The notes below the pieces were generated by a model that was not told the DNA's origin, ran no database searches, and saw only the letters and a list, made by a program, of their open reading frames with translations. 19,617 nucleotides of DNA. It comes from Deltaproteobacteria bacterium. Its GTDB lineage: Bacteria > Desulfobacterota > Binatia > Binatales > Binataceae. Below are positions 1 through 6,905 of this stretch, one piece after another (position 1 is the stretch's first letter; the number at the start of each line of letters is the position of its first letter). The stretch covers positions 1-19,617 of the forward strand of contig JAJZAG010000027.1 of the NCBI GenBank assembly GCA_021799555.1. The letters are read 5' to 3'. The position numbers and the translations under genes were made by a program.

Positions 1-150
1 CGGATTTTGTACGCTTCGGACTACCCGCATTTCGACGGACGCTTCCCGAACACGGTCAAGTACACCGCCGGCCGCAAGGAATTTCCGCCCGCGGTGCGCC
101 GCAAAATTCTGTTCGAGAACCCGTCGCGCCTTTATACGCGGTTGGCTTGA
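1..150 (+). CDS. Amidohydrolase (COG2159/amidohydrolase-2 family), C-terminal fragment
   Basis: The frame is open from the first base of the window and ends at TGA 148-150, giving the last 49 residues; the rest lies upstream. The fragment contains YASDYPH followed by a segment ending ILFENPSRLY. That is the characteristic end of metal-dependent amidohydrolases of the ACMSD/COG2159 type: the Asp of the S-D-Y-P-H motif is a metal/catalytic residue, and the (G/E)N-x-x-R-(L/F)-Y helix closes the TIM barrel. Members act as cytosolic hydrolases or decarboxylases on aromatic and other ring substrates, and no substrate can be read from this piece. It ends about 25 bp before a strong promoter, so the next gene is probably a separate transcription unit. 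Confidence 0.8.
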   Translation, partial: RILYASDYPHFDGRFPNTVKYTAGRKEFPPAVRRKILFENPSRLYTRLA

Positions 151-175
151 ACCCTGCCGATGCCGCTGGTTCACC

Positions 176-205
176 TTGACTGCAAAAGCTTGTCGCACTT
201 ATAGT
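176..205 (+). promoter_or_regulatory. Sigma70-like promoter upstream of the nuoI-like gene
   Basis: TTGACT (176-181, 5/6 to consensus) and TATAGT (200-205, 5/6) are separated by 18 bp, between the amidohydrolase stop and the nuoI-like gene. Transcription would start near 212, leaving an 80-100 nt leader if translation begins at 292 or 310. This also makes the first in-frame ATG at 220 an unlikely start. Confidence 0.55.
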
Positions 206-309
206 TGCGATGAGAGCTGATGGCGCCCCGACCAAGCCGGCGCTGGCCTGCAATCTTCAATCCTGACAAGGGAAATTGTGCTGGTTGTAAAATGAAACGA
301 CGCGAGGAA

Positions 310-990
310 ATGACCTTTTCGGAGCGGCTGTACCTGCCCGAAATCCTGAAGGGTCTCGCGATTACCAATTACCACTTCGTGCGCAACTTCGCGCTGAATT
401 TCGCGCATCTGCTCGGTTTCGCGAAGGCGCGGCGTGCTTCCGCGACGGTCCAGTATCCCGAAGAACGCAAGCGTTACTCCGACAACTATCGCGGGAGCCA
501 TCGCCTGACGATCCGCCCGGACAATTCCGTGCGATGCACGGCATGCTTCCTGTGCGCCACCGCCTGCCCTGCGCAATGCATCTACATCGAAGCCGGCGAG
601 GCCGAGGACCCGCATATCGAAAAGTTCCCGGTGCGCTACGAGATCGACACCTTGCGATGCATCTATTGCGGACTGTGCGTCGAGGCGTGCCCTTGCGACG
701 CAATCCGGATGGACACCTACGTGCATCCGCGGATCTGGGGTTTCGACCGCAAGGATTTCGTCGAGACCAAGGAAATGCTGATGCATCGCTCGCGCGTTAT
801 CGCGAAGGACGGACGCGAGGGGAATATGAACGAGATGCTGGCGTGGTATCGTGAGCAGGACGCGCGAATCTACGATCCGCTCCGGCCCGAGTTGCGCAAC
901 TACACCGAGCGCGCGCTCGCAAAGGATTACGAAGAGCCGGACGAGCCGGTGAACCTGCCGGTAATCGAGCGGCACCCCGCACGCGGCTAA
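310..990 (+). CDS. nuoI: NuoI-like 2x[4Fe-4S] ferredoxin subunit of NADH-quinone oxidoreductase
   Basis: The protein has 226 residues from ATG 310. It has two ferredoxin cysteine quartets, C76-x2-C79-x2-C82-x3-C86 and C117-x2-C120-x2-C123-x3-C127, separated by about 30 residues as in NuoI/Nqo9. An N-terminal segment resembling LYLPEILKGLAIT and RHF-type NuoI starts precedes them. In complex I this subunit carries clusters N6a and N6b in the peripheral arm. The roughly 95-residue tail after the second quartet is longer than in E. coli NuoI. Start choice is uncertain: 220 sits about 8 nt from the predicted transcription start, 292 lacks a well-spaced ribosome site, and 310 has GAGG only 2 nt away but matches the usual NuoI N-terminus. 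No other nuo gene is visible here, so it is either an orphan copy or a subunit of a dispersed complex. Confidence 0.85.
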   Translation: MTFSERLYLPEILKGLAITNYHFVRNFALNFAHLLGFAKARRASATVQYPEERKRYSDNYRGSHRLTIRPDNSVRCTACFLCATACPAQCIYIEAGEAEDPHIEKFPVRYEIDTLRCIYCGLCVEACPCDAIRMDTYVHPRIWGFDRKDFVETKEMLMHRSRVIAKDGREGNMNEMLAWYREQDARIYDPLRPELRNYTERALAKDYEEPDEPVNLPVIERHPARG

Positions 991-1012
991 CGCGCGCGAC
1001 AGCCGGCCTGCG

Positions 1013-1258
1013 ATGACAAGGGTAACAATCGCGCTGACGCTTGCCGGGCTGGCGATCTTGTTTATCGCGTACAGCTACGGCGTGCACGTGATTCACGGCG
1101 GCAGCGTGCTCGCACATATGTACTGGGCGACGGCCGCGATGTTTTTTGTCGCGCTCGCGAACTTCATCGCGATCGCTCATTTGGCGCGCTCCGAACGGAT
1201 GATCCAGGAGCTGCGCGCGCTGTGCGAAAAGCACGGCATCGATTACGGCGAGGACTAA
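1013..1258 (+). CDS. Small two-helix membrane protein, unknown function
   Basis: An 81-residue protein starts 22 bp after the nuoI-like stop. It has two clear hydrophobic segments, about residues 5-25 and 36-58, joined by a short loop with His and Gly. It ends in a charged cytoplasmic-looking tail (SERMIQELRALCEKHGIDYGED) that may form a short amphipathic helix. I do not recognise the family. It is not NuoJ, NuoK or NuoA as I know them, which have more helices or different motifs. Position suggests co-transcription with the nuoI-like gene and possibly with thiC 49 bp downstream. No strong Shine-Dalgarno site precedes the ATG. Translational coupling to the upstream gene is possible. Confidence 0.6.
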   Translation: MTRVTIALTLAGLAILFIAYSYGVHVIHGGSVLAHMYWATAAMFFVALANFIAIAHLARSERMIQELRALCEKHGIDYGED

Positions 1259-1273
1259 GCTATAGTTATGACT

Positions 1274-1300
1274 CGCGGACGCCGCGTGCGGCCGCGGAGG
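1274..1300 (+). promoter_or_regulatory. Two alternative hairpins over the thiC ribosome binding site
   Basis: CCGCG at 1282-1286 can pair with CGCGG at 1274-1278 (loop of 3) or with CGCGG at 1293-1297 (loop of 6). The second pairing covers the start of the GGAGG ribosome site (1296-1300) that serves thiC at 1308. The two structures are mutually exclusive, which is the layout of a small translational switch. In sequence this GC-rich such pairings also arise by chance. A TATAGT (1261-1266) could be a -10 element but has no good -35 partner. Confidence 0.25.
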
Positions 1301-1307
1301 TGTCGAA

Positions 1308-2612
1308 ATGACTCAGATAGAATCTGCGCGTAAGGGTATTATCACCCGCGAAATCGGCGAAGTCGCCGAGGACGAGGGCCTCCCCCCCGAAGAAGTCCGC
1401 GCTCTGGTCGCGTCGGGCGAAATCGTTATCCCGCACAACCAGCACCATAATTTCCGCGCAATCGGGATTGGCAAGCGTCTGCGCACCAAGGTTAACGCCA
1501 ATATCGGCGCATCGAATTTCCATCAACTGATCGAAGAAGAAGTCGAAAAGCTATACACCGCCGTGCGCTACGGCGCCGATTCGGTGATGGACCTCTCGAC
1601 CGGCACCGACCTCGATCAGATTCGGGGCGAGATACTCTCGCGATGCCCGGTAATCCTCGGCACCGTTCCGATCTATCAAGTTGCCTCCGAACATTCGATC
1701 ATGGAGCTCGAGGCCAAAAATTTCCTTGAAGTGATCGAACGCCAGGCGCGCCAGGGGGTCGATTACATGACGCTGCATTGCGGCGTCACGCGCGATGCGG
1801 TCGCCAAGCTACGCGGCCATCAGCGGATTGAGGGAATCGTCTCGCGCGGCGGCGCACTTCTGGCCGCGTGGATTGAGCGTACGGGCAACGAGAATCCGCT
1901 CTATGAGCATTTCGATGAAGTCTGTGGGATCCTCCGCGAACACGACGTCACCATCTCGCTCGGTGACGGACTGCGCCCTGGCGCAACCGGCGACGCGACC
2001 GACCGTGGCCAGCTCGCAGAATTGCTCGTGCTGGGCGAACTGACCGAACGGGCGCGAGCGCTTGGCGTACAGGTGATGATCGAAGGACCCGGGCACGTCC
2101 CGCTCGACCAGATCGAAGCCAACGTGCAACTCGAAAAGCGCGTCTGCGGCGGCGCGCCGTTCTATGTGCTGGGACCACTGACCTGCGATGTGGCGCCGGG
2201 TTACGACCATATTACCGGCGCAATCGGCGGCGCGATTGCGTCGGCCGCCGGCACGGACTTCCTGTGCTATGTCACGCCGGCCGAGCATCTGCGTCTGCCC
2301 GATATCGACGACGTGCGAGAGGGGGTAATAGCGACGCGAATCGCCGCCCATTCCGGTGATCTGGTCAAAGGAGTGCGCGCGGCCAAAGTCTGGAACGACC
2401 AGATGTCGCGATACCGCAAGTCGCTCAACTGGGAAGGGATGTACGCGATGGCGATGGATCCGGACAAGGCACGCCGTTACAAAGAAGAAAGCGAGGCCTC
2501 GGGGTCGAACGTGTGCTCGATGTGCGGGTCGTTGTGCTCGGTCAACATCGACAATGCCGCGATCAAGTTCACCCAGCGCCGCGCGATCGCGGAGGCCGCA
2601 CAGAATGCCTGA
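1308..2612 (+). CDS. thiC: Phosphomethylpyrimidine synthase ThiC (short form; BzaF paralogue possible)
   Basis: The 434-residue radical-SAM enzyme converts aminoimidazole ribotide to HMP phosphate, the pyrimidine of thiamine. Family blocks are clear: KVNANIG (61-67), DLSTG (95-99), SLGDGLRPG (217-225), IEGPGHVP (258-265, including a probable zinc-ligand His), LGPLTCDVAPGYDHITGAIG (288-307) and AEHLRLP (325-331). It lacks the long N-terminal domain of the E. coli-type enzyme. The C-terminal cluster motif is C403-x2-C406-x3-C410 (CSMCGSLC), one residue shorter than the CX2CX4C of E. coli ThiC. GGAGG at 1296-1300 sets the start with 7 nt spacing. No room exists for a TPP riboswitch in the 49 bp leader. 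The related HBI synthase BzaF uses the same substrate and has a similar fold, so that remains an alternative, but the sulfur-carrier-type E1 gene nearby favours thiamine. Confidence 0.88.
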   Translation: MTQIESARKGIITREIGEVAEDEGLPPEEVRALVASGEIVIPHNQHHNFRAIGIGKRLRTKVNANIGASNFHQLIEEEVEKLYTAVRYGADSVMDLSTGTDLDQIRGEILSRCPVILGTVPIYQVASEHSIMELEAKNFLEVIERQARQGVDYMTLHCGVTRDAVAKLRGHQRIEGIVSRGGALLAAWIERTGNENPLYEHFDEVCGILREHDVTISLGDGLRPGATGDATDRGQLAELLVLGELTERARALGVQVMIEGPGHVPLDQIEANVQLEKRVCGGAPFYVLGPLTCDVAPGYDHITGAIGGAIASAAGTDFLCYVTPAEHLRLPDIDDVREGVIATRIAAHSGDLVKGVRAAKVWNDQMSRYRKSLNWEGMYAMAMDPDKARRYKEESEASGSNVCSMCGSLCSVNIDNAAIKFTQRRAIAEAAQNA

Positions 2613-3093
2613 GCAGCGCGCCGTGCGATCCGAGCCGAATCTCTCGTCGGCGATCGCGCTCGAGTTGCGCGACGACCGCGGCCATGCGCGACGCTTGGAA
2701 GACTTCCGTGGGAAAAACGTTGTTTTGTTTTTCTACCCGATGGACGACACTCCCGGATGCACCGTCGAGGGCAAGGAATTTCGGGAGCTACATGACCAAT
2801 TCGAGGCGCTCGACGCAGTGATAATCGGCGCAAGCACCGACTCGGTTCAACGGCATCGCGCTTTCGCCGACAAACACGGTTTCCCTTTTATCTTGCTGTC
2901 CGATCCTGAGGGACGGTTGGCAGACGCCTTTGGGGTGCTCGCCGGTTCTCGCGCCGCCCGTTCAACCTTTGTATTCGATCATGAATTGCGCCTGCGTCGC
3001 GCCTTTCATGACGTGAGTCCTCGCGGACACGCCGCGACGGTGCTGAATTTTCTACGCACGCTGGTCGAGTCACATCGGATGCTGGGCGGTTGA
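2605..3093 (+). CDS. bcp: Bcp/PrxQ-type thioredoxin-dependent peroxiredoxin, 1-Cys form
   Basis: The 162-residue protein has the peroxidatic block FYPMDDTPGC, with Cys52 as peroxidatic residue and a Thr three residues before it. A later Arg in RSTFVFD fits the active-site Arg. Bcp reduces hydroperoxides in the cytosol using thioredoxin. In E. coli Bcp a resolving Cys follows five residues after the peroxidatic one; here that position is Lys and no other Cys exists, so this is a one-cysteine variant. The start ATG at 2605 overlaps the thiC stop by 8 bp and has a GGAGG at 2591-2595 (9 nt spacing). The longer upstream frame is only thiC read in another phase. Tight coupling with thiC implies co-translation, perhaps protecting an oxygen-sensitive FeS enzyme; this role is inference. 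Confidence 0.88.
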   Translation: MPEQRAVRSEPNLSSAIALELRDDRGHARRLEDFRGKNVVLFFYPMDDTPGCTVEGKEFRELHDQFEALDAVIIGASTDSVQRHRAFADKHGFPFILLSDPEGRLADAFGVLAGSRAARSTFVFDHELRLRRAFHDVSPRGHAATVLNFLRTLVESHRMLGG

Positions 3094-3144
3094 ACGACGA
3101 AACGAACCCACTGCGGAACTGCGGCGCGCGTGCTTCGCAATGGT

Positions 3145-3156
3145 TATAAATATAAG
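3145..3156 (+). promoter_or_regulatory. Possible -10 region before the rhodanese-MoeB gene
   Basis: TATAAA (3145-3150) and TATAAG (3151-3156) form an AT-rich island in the otherwise GC-rich 100 bp gap between bcp and the E1 gene. No convincing -35 hexamer lies 16-18 bp upstream, so this is only a candidate. Confidence 0.3.
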
Positions 3157-3193
3157 AGTATCAGACAGCGGCCCCAAACGGAGCTGAAAACCA

Positions 3194-4420
3194 ATGGCAA
3201 AGACTTCGAAACATCTTTTGGATGAAGCGCGTAAAGAAATCAAACAGATAGACATCGACGAAGCGCGCCGTTTGCTCGAAGTCGGCGCTGTCATTATCGA
3301 CGTTCGCGAGAGCGACGAATGGCGCCAAGGGCATATTCCTCAAGCCATCGGCATACCGCGCGGCTTTCTCGAAATTCGCGTCGAAGAAAAGGTTCCCGAT
3401 CGGAAAACTCTCGTAATCATGCAGTGCGCTTCCGGCACCCGCTCCGCCTATGCTTCGCGTGTAATGCGTGAACTTGGCTACGAAAACGTCCACAATCTGC
3501 TCGGCGGCTTCAACGCGTGGAAAGACCGCGGACTGCCATGGGAGGCTGACCGCCAGTTCACCCAAGATGAACTGACCCGCTACTCGCGCCATTTCGTAAT
3601 TCCCGAAGTCGGCGAGAAAGGACAAGCCAAGCTTCTCGATTCGAAGGTTCTGCTGCTCGGCGCAGGCGCTCTGGGATCGCCGGTCGCGCTCTACCTTGCG
3701 GCGGCGGGGGTTGGAACCCTCGGTTTGGTCGATTTTGACGTGGTCGACCTCTCGAACTTGCAACGTCAGATAATCCATACCGTCGATCGCGTCGGGATGC
3801 CCAAGACTGAGTCGGCGCAAAAGCAGATCGCTGCGATGAATCCCGGCATCAAAGTGATTCGCCACGATGTGCGCCTCACCTCCGAGAACGTGATGGAGAT
3901 TATCATGCCGTACGACGTGATCGTGAACTGCGGCGATAATTTTCCCACCCGCTACCTGATCAACGACGCCTGCGTGTTCTCGAAGAAGCCACTCGTCGAT
4001 GGCGCAATCTTCCGCTTCGAGGGCAACGCCACCGTCTTCTATCCCGACAAGGGCGGGCCCTGCTATCGATGCCTCTATCCCGAGCCGGCGCCGCCCGACA
4101 TGGCGCCGTCGTGCGCCGAAGCGGGAGTGTTGGGCGCGCTGCCGGGATTGATCGGATCAATCGAAGCGCTCGAGGCGATTAAGCTCCTGCTCGGCAGAGG
4201 TCACCCGCTGATCGGGAAGATGATCTATTTCGACTCGTTGTCGGACCGCGACTACGTGCGCGTTCTGAAGATTCGCAAAGATCCGAATTGCCCTGTTTGC
4301 AGCGAGCACGGGACCCAGAAAGGTCTTATCGATTACGAGGCGTTCTGCGGGCTCGGACCGAGCGCCAACGGCGCGACGGCAAGTTCATCCGATCACGTCG
4401 CCAGTGCGGCCGCACGCTGA
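3194..4420 (+). CDS. moeB: Rhodanese-MoeB/ThiF fusion: sulfur-carrier-protein adenylyltransferase
   Basis: The 408-residue fusion has an N-terminal rhodanese domain (about 18-118) with active-site Cys78 in CASGTR. An E1-like adenylyltransferase (about 125-372) follows. The E1 part shows the nucleotide loop GAGALGSP (156-163), DFDVVDLSNLQRQ (180-192), catalytic Asp248 in GDN and Cys307 in the crossover loop (CAEAGVLG). A zinc site is formed by C290-x2-C293 and C366-x2-C369. Such enzymes adenylate the C-terminal Gly-Gly of MoaD, ThiS or similar carriers, and the rhodanese domain supplies the sulfur. In MOCS3 and MoeZ the rhodanese follows the E1 domain; here it comes first. A poorly conserved tail of about 35 residues ends the protein. 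GGAG at 3180-3183 precedes the ATG by 10 nt. No carrier gene is in the window, so MoeB versus ThiF partnership is undecided. Confidence 0.88.
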   Translation: MAKTSKHLLDEARKEIKQIDIDEARRLLEVGAVIIDVRESDEWRQGHIPQAIGIPRGFLEIRVEEKVPDRKTLVIMQCASGTRSAYASRVMRELGYENVHNLLGGFNAWKDRGLPWEADRQFTQDELTRYSRHFVIPEVGEKGQAKLLDSKVLLLGAGALGSPVALYLAAAGVGTLGLVDFDVVDLSNLQRQIIHTVDRVGMPKTESAQKQIAAMNPGIKVIRHDVRLTSENVMEIIMPYDVIVNCGDNFPTRYLINDACVFSKKPLVDGAIFRFEGNATVFYPDKGGPCYRCLYPEPAPPDMAPSCAEAGVLGALPGLIGSIEALEAIKLLLGRGHPLIGKMIYFDSLSDRDYVRVLKIRKDPNCPVCSEHGTQKGLIDYEAFCGLGPSANGATASSSDHVASAAAR

Positions 4421-4457
4421 GTTTTAAGCCGCATGCGCGGATAAACGTATGACAACG

Positions 4458-4492
4458 GCGGGCGCCAGATTCGTGGCGCCCGCTATTTTTTT
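4458..4492 (+). terminator. Strong Rho-independent terminator after the rhodanese-MoeB gene
   Basis: The 10-bp arms are perfect: GCGGGCGCCA (4458-4467) and TGGCGCCCGC (4474-4483), with loop GATTCG. They are followed by TA and seven T (4486-4492). It sits inside the longest possible reading frame of the next gene (from 4449), which argues against that start, and ends 13 bp before the preferred start at 4506. Confidence 0.88.
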
Positions 4493-4505
4493 GAGGCGCA
4501 TCACG

Positions 4506-5225
4506 ATGGCGTTGGGACCGTTTTACGTGGCACAGAAACTCAAACTATCCGGAGGGTTGCGCGGCGTCGCTCTGTTGATGCGACATGGCGAAACCGCGTG
4601 GAACCGCGCGGGACGGGTGATGGGTCGCAACCCGATCGAACTAGATGCCGAAGGCCGTGCGCAAGTCGAGCGCGCGGTGCCGTTCGCCCGTGAACTTGCG
4701 ATCGACTCGATCGTTACCAGCCCGCTGCCGCGCGCCCGTCAATCGGCGGAAATTATCGCCGCCGGCATCGGCGGCACAACGATCAGCGAAGACCCTGGAC
4801 TTGCCGAAGTCCAATACGGACGCTGGGAAGGAATGGTCTTCGATGATCTGGTCAAGGATCCCGACTATCTGCGCTATCGGGAGCATCCAATAGATCATCC
4901 CACTCCAGGCGGTGAAACGATCGCACAAGTACGGGAGCGCGGCGTCCAGGCGATTTCACGCGCGATCGGCGCGCAGCCGGGCCGTCGCATCCTGTTCGTA
5001 TCACACGGCGACATTATCCGGACCATAATAAGCCACTTCATGTGCCTCGACCTCGCACAATTCCGTAGGCTCAGGATCGACAACGCGACCTTCTCCGCGC
5101 TGCAGCTTGCCAGCGATTTCGCCGAGATCAAGTTTCTCAATCTCCTGCCTGACCCGGCTCGCGCCTTTGTCGCGCCGTTCATCTCGCAAGCAGCCGAATC
5201 CTCGATAGGCAAAGCTGGCGCGTAA
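4506..5225 (+). CDS. Histidine phosphatase (phosphoglycerate mutase-like) family protein
   Basis: The 239-residue protein has the family's R-H-G-E signature with catalytic His27. Other family features are Arg76/Arg78 in SPLPRARQS, a probable acid Glu101 in GLAEVQYGRWEG and the second active-site His167 in FVSHGD. These cytosolic enzymes transfer or remove phosphate via phospho-His. The family includes phosphoglycerate mutases, CobC alpha-ribazole phosphatase and broad sugar phosphatases, and the substrate cannot be read here. ATG 4506 has GAGG at 4493-4496. The upstream ATG 4449 would translate the terminator hairpin and is rejected. There is no space for a promoter between that terminator and the start, so expression may depend on readthrough from the upstream genes. 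Confidence 0.85.
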   Translation: MALGPFYVAQKLKLSGGLRGVALLMRHGETAWNRAGRVMGRNPIELDAEGRAQVERAVPFARELAIDSIVTSPLPRARQSAEIIAAGIGGTTISEDPGLAEVQYGRWEGMVFDDLVKDPDYLRYREHPIDHPTPGGETIAQVRERGVQAISRAIGAQPGRRILFVSHGDIIRTIISHFMCLDLAQFRRLRIDNATFSALQLASDFAEIKFLNLLPDPARAFVAPFISQAAESSIGKAGA

Positions 5226-5229
5226 TCGT

Positions 5230-5260
5230 GCGCGTCCGGTCCGCCTGCTTCCGGGCGCGC
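5230..5260 (+). terminator. Terminator-like hairpin after the histidine phosphatase
   Basis: GCGCGTCCGG (5230-5239) pairs with CCGGGCGCGC (5251-5260), with one G-T wobble and an 11-nt loop, starting 4 bp after the stop codon. Only GGGATTT follows, so the U-tract is weak. Confidence 0.45.
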
Positions 5261-5659
5261 GGGATTTGACTGATCGGCGACGCAGGCCTAATCGTAAGCA
5301 AATAGTTACACACAACCCGCTCCGCAGGGTGAGGGAATGAAACTGTTCCGCCCAAATCCCTTGTACGCGCGACCGTCGGCGATTCCCGAAGTAACAAGGA
5401 GCGCAATCCGGGCGGCCGGGTTCTCTGAGTTCTCCCGGCGTGACTTCGCCTGCACGCGTGTCGATCGAATTGCCCGGCGCGCCAGGATTCACGCACGAGA
5501 TGAGCAAGCCTCTTGGCGTCGCGGTTTCCCCGCCAAGACGATTGATCCGCAAGTCGCCGACATCATCAGCTGGGTGCCGAACTTAGGGCTTTCAGCGCCG
5601 CTCGACGTACGGTTCGTCGGCCGGAACCTTTCCTAAGATTTCCGAATCGCCGAAGAGTT
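5261..5659. other. Convergent intergenic region without a convincing gene
   Basis: About 400 bp lie between the two terminator-like hairpins that end the phosphatase (plus) and the VWA gene (minus). A plus-strand frame at 5337-5636 (99 codons) has GAGGG only 1-2 nt before its ATG, mixed third-position composition and no recognisable motif. Minus-strand frames here run into the phosphatase antisense. The stretch near 5310-5336 (acaacccgctccgcagggtgaggg) looks like a fragment of a dispersed intergenic repeat, but there is no second copy in the window. It may be decayed sequence. Confidence 0.4.
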
Positions 5660-5688
5660 AAAACACCGGGTCGAAACCCTCCCCGGTG
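5660..5688 (-). terminator. Rho-independent terminator of the VWA gene (minus strand)
   Basis: On the minus strand CACCGGG (5688-5682) pairs with CCCGGTG (5670-5664) across an 11-nt loop, followed immediately by TTTT (5663-5660 region). It lies 20 bp after the VWA stop codon, in the right orientation. The stem is 7 bp and the T-tract short. Confidence 0.55.
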
Positions 5689-5708
5689 CCGCAGATGCGC
5701 GATAACGC

Positions 5709-6905
5709 TCAGGGACCGCCAGCGCCGCCCGCGTATGCGCTCGGACCGCCGACATCAATACCTTTGCGGACCCGTACGGCATCGTCGGGACGCGTCGGGA
5801 CCTCTACATGAACGCTGCGGTAGCCGCCTGCGGAGGCGTCGGGCGCGACGAATCCTATCGTGTACTGCTCGCGCAGCTCGAGGCTGATCTGCGCGCACGC
5901 TGCCCGCAACTGCGCACCATCGCCAACCTGGCGGATGATATAAGTCCGCGCGCCGGTCTCTGTTGAAAGCTTGCTCAGTGTGGACGCGTCGACGCGATCA
6001 ATTTCACCGCCGCCAATCACGAACGGCCCAATCGCCAAGCTTCCGAGCCCCGCCGAGACGTTCGGATCACCAATCCCGATCGAGTAAATCAACACGCCAA
6101 GCCGCCGCGCTTCGTTAACCACGTCCTGCACAGTCGAGCGGCTCTGATTGTCCATACCGTCGGTGACCACAAGAATCGCTTTCTTGTCGTAGCGCCCGTG
6201 CTCGACCATCTGCAGCGCGCGCAGGATCGTGTCGAACAACGCCGTCTCGCCATTGGCGCGCAAAAGCCCGAGTTTTTCCATCACCAGGGAGTGATTCATT
6301 GTAAACGGTTGCAGCAGATAAGGACGGTCTGAAAATGCGAACAGAAAAACGTCGTCGCGATCGTTCAAGTCGCGTAGAAACTGCGCGATCGCGATCCGCG
6401 CCTGCGGCAGCTTCGGTTCCATGCTGCCTGACGTATCGACCACGATCCCGATCGAAACCGGAGTGTTCGTGTCCTGCCGGAAAAATTGGATCGGCTGCGT
6501 ACGGCCGCCGAGCTGAAGTTTGAAATCATCTTTCTGAAGGCCGGTGACATAATTACCACCGGGATTGGTGACGGTTACCGTCACTTGCGCATAACCGGGC
6601 TGGTTGCGAAGGTTGCGCGCCGGAAGGGTCAGCGATTGCCCCGGTTGCGGCTCCTGAACTTGCGGAGCGATGCTGAGGGCGGCACCGGGCTGTTGCGGCG
6701 TCGTGGGCAGCTCGAGAGTTGCTCCCGCACCGTTCTGGTTGTTTTGCGGAATCACCATCTGCTGCGCCTGCGCGAGAACTAACTGGGCTCGGGCGGATTG
6801 TGGCGACGATCCGAGCACGATCGCCACAGCGGCCAAAATCACCGTGCCAAAAACGATTTTCGTCCCGCGCATCGACTCGCGCGCAATTGCGATTTTTGTG
6901 GCCAT
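5709..6905 (-). CDS. Secreted VWA-domain protein (VWFA-related, acidobacterial type)
   Basis: The 398-residue protein from ATG 6905 has a Sec signal peptide: KIVFGTVILAAVAIVLG hydrophobic core, then SARA before Gln, so cleavage near residue 40. A Gln/Pro-rich stretch follows to about residue 95. A short beta-rich region (YAQVTVTVTNPGGNYVTGLQ) comes next. The VWA domain spans about 150-350, with MIDAS DTSGS at 157-161, Thr221 in NGETALFD and Asp249 in VTDGMD. The layout matches VWFA-related proteins common in Acidobacteria and related soil lineages: an N-terminal 'voice on record' strand block (DDFKLQLGGRTQPIQFF) before the VWA. Function is probably metal-dependent protein binding in the periplasm or outside the cell. 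ATG 6872 (MRGTK) would give a tighter signal peptide and is an equally good start; the earlier frame from 6980 is unlikely. The gene stands alone. Confidence 0.82.
   Translation of the reverse strand: MATKIAIARESMRGTKIVFGTVILAAVAIVLGSSPQSARAQLVLAQAQQMVIPQNNQNGAGATLELPTTPQQPGAALSIAPQVQEPQPGQSLTLPARNLRNQPGYAQVTVTVTNPGGNYVTGLQKDDFKLQLGGRTQPIQFFRQDTNTPVSIGIVVDTSGSMEPKLPQARIAIAQFLRDLNDRDDVFLFAFSDRPYLLQPFTMNHSLVMEKLGLLRANGETALFDTILRALQMVEHGRYDKKAILVVTDGMDNQSRSTVQDVVNEARRLGVLIYSIGIGDPNVSAGLGSLAIGPFVIGGGEIDRVDASTLSKLSTETGARTYIIRQVGDGAQLRAACAQISLELREQYTIGFVAPDASAGGYRSVHVEVPTRPDDAVRVRKGIDVGGPSAYAGGAGGP

Noticed and set aside
199..975. Long minus-strand frame (258 codons) opposite the nuoI-like gene
   Set aside because: The plus strand encodes an unambiguous 2x[4Fe-4S] protein; the antisense frame is a GC-rich shadow.
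1259..1307. TPP riboswitch upstream of thiC
   Set aside because: The 49-bp gap is too short for the THI-box aptamer and no conserved core is seen.
4449..4505. Longer N-terminus of the histidine phosphatase starting at ATG 4449
   Set aside because: It would translate through the terminator hairpin and T-tract; ATG 4506 has a better-placed GAGG and fits the family length.
5337..5636. 99-codon plus-strand frame in the convergent gap
   Set aside because: Ribosome site spacing is poor, codon pattern is mixed, and no motif or neighbour supports it.
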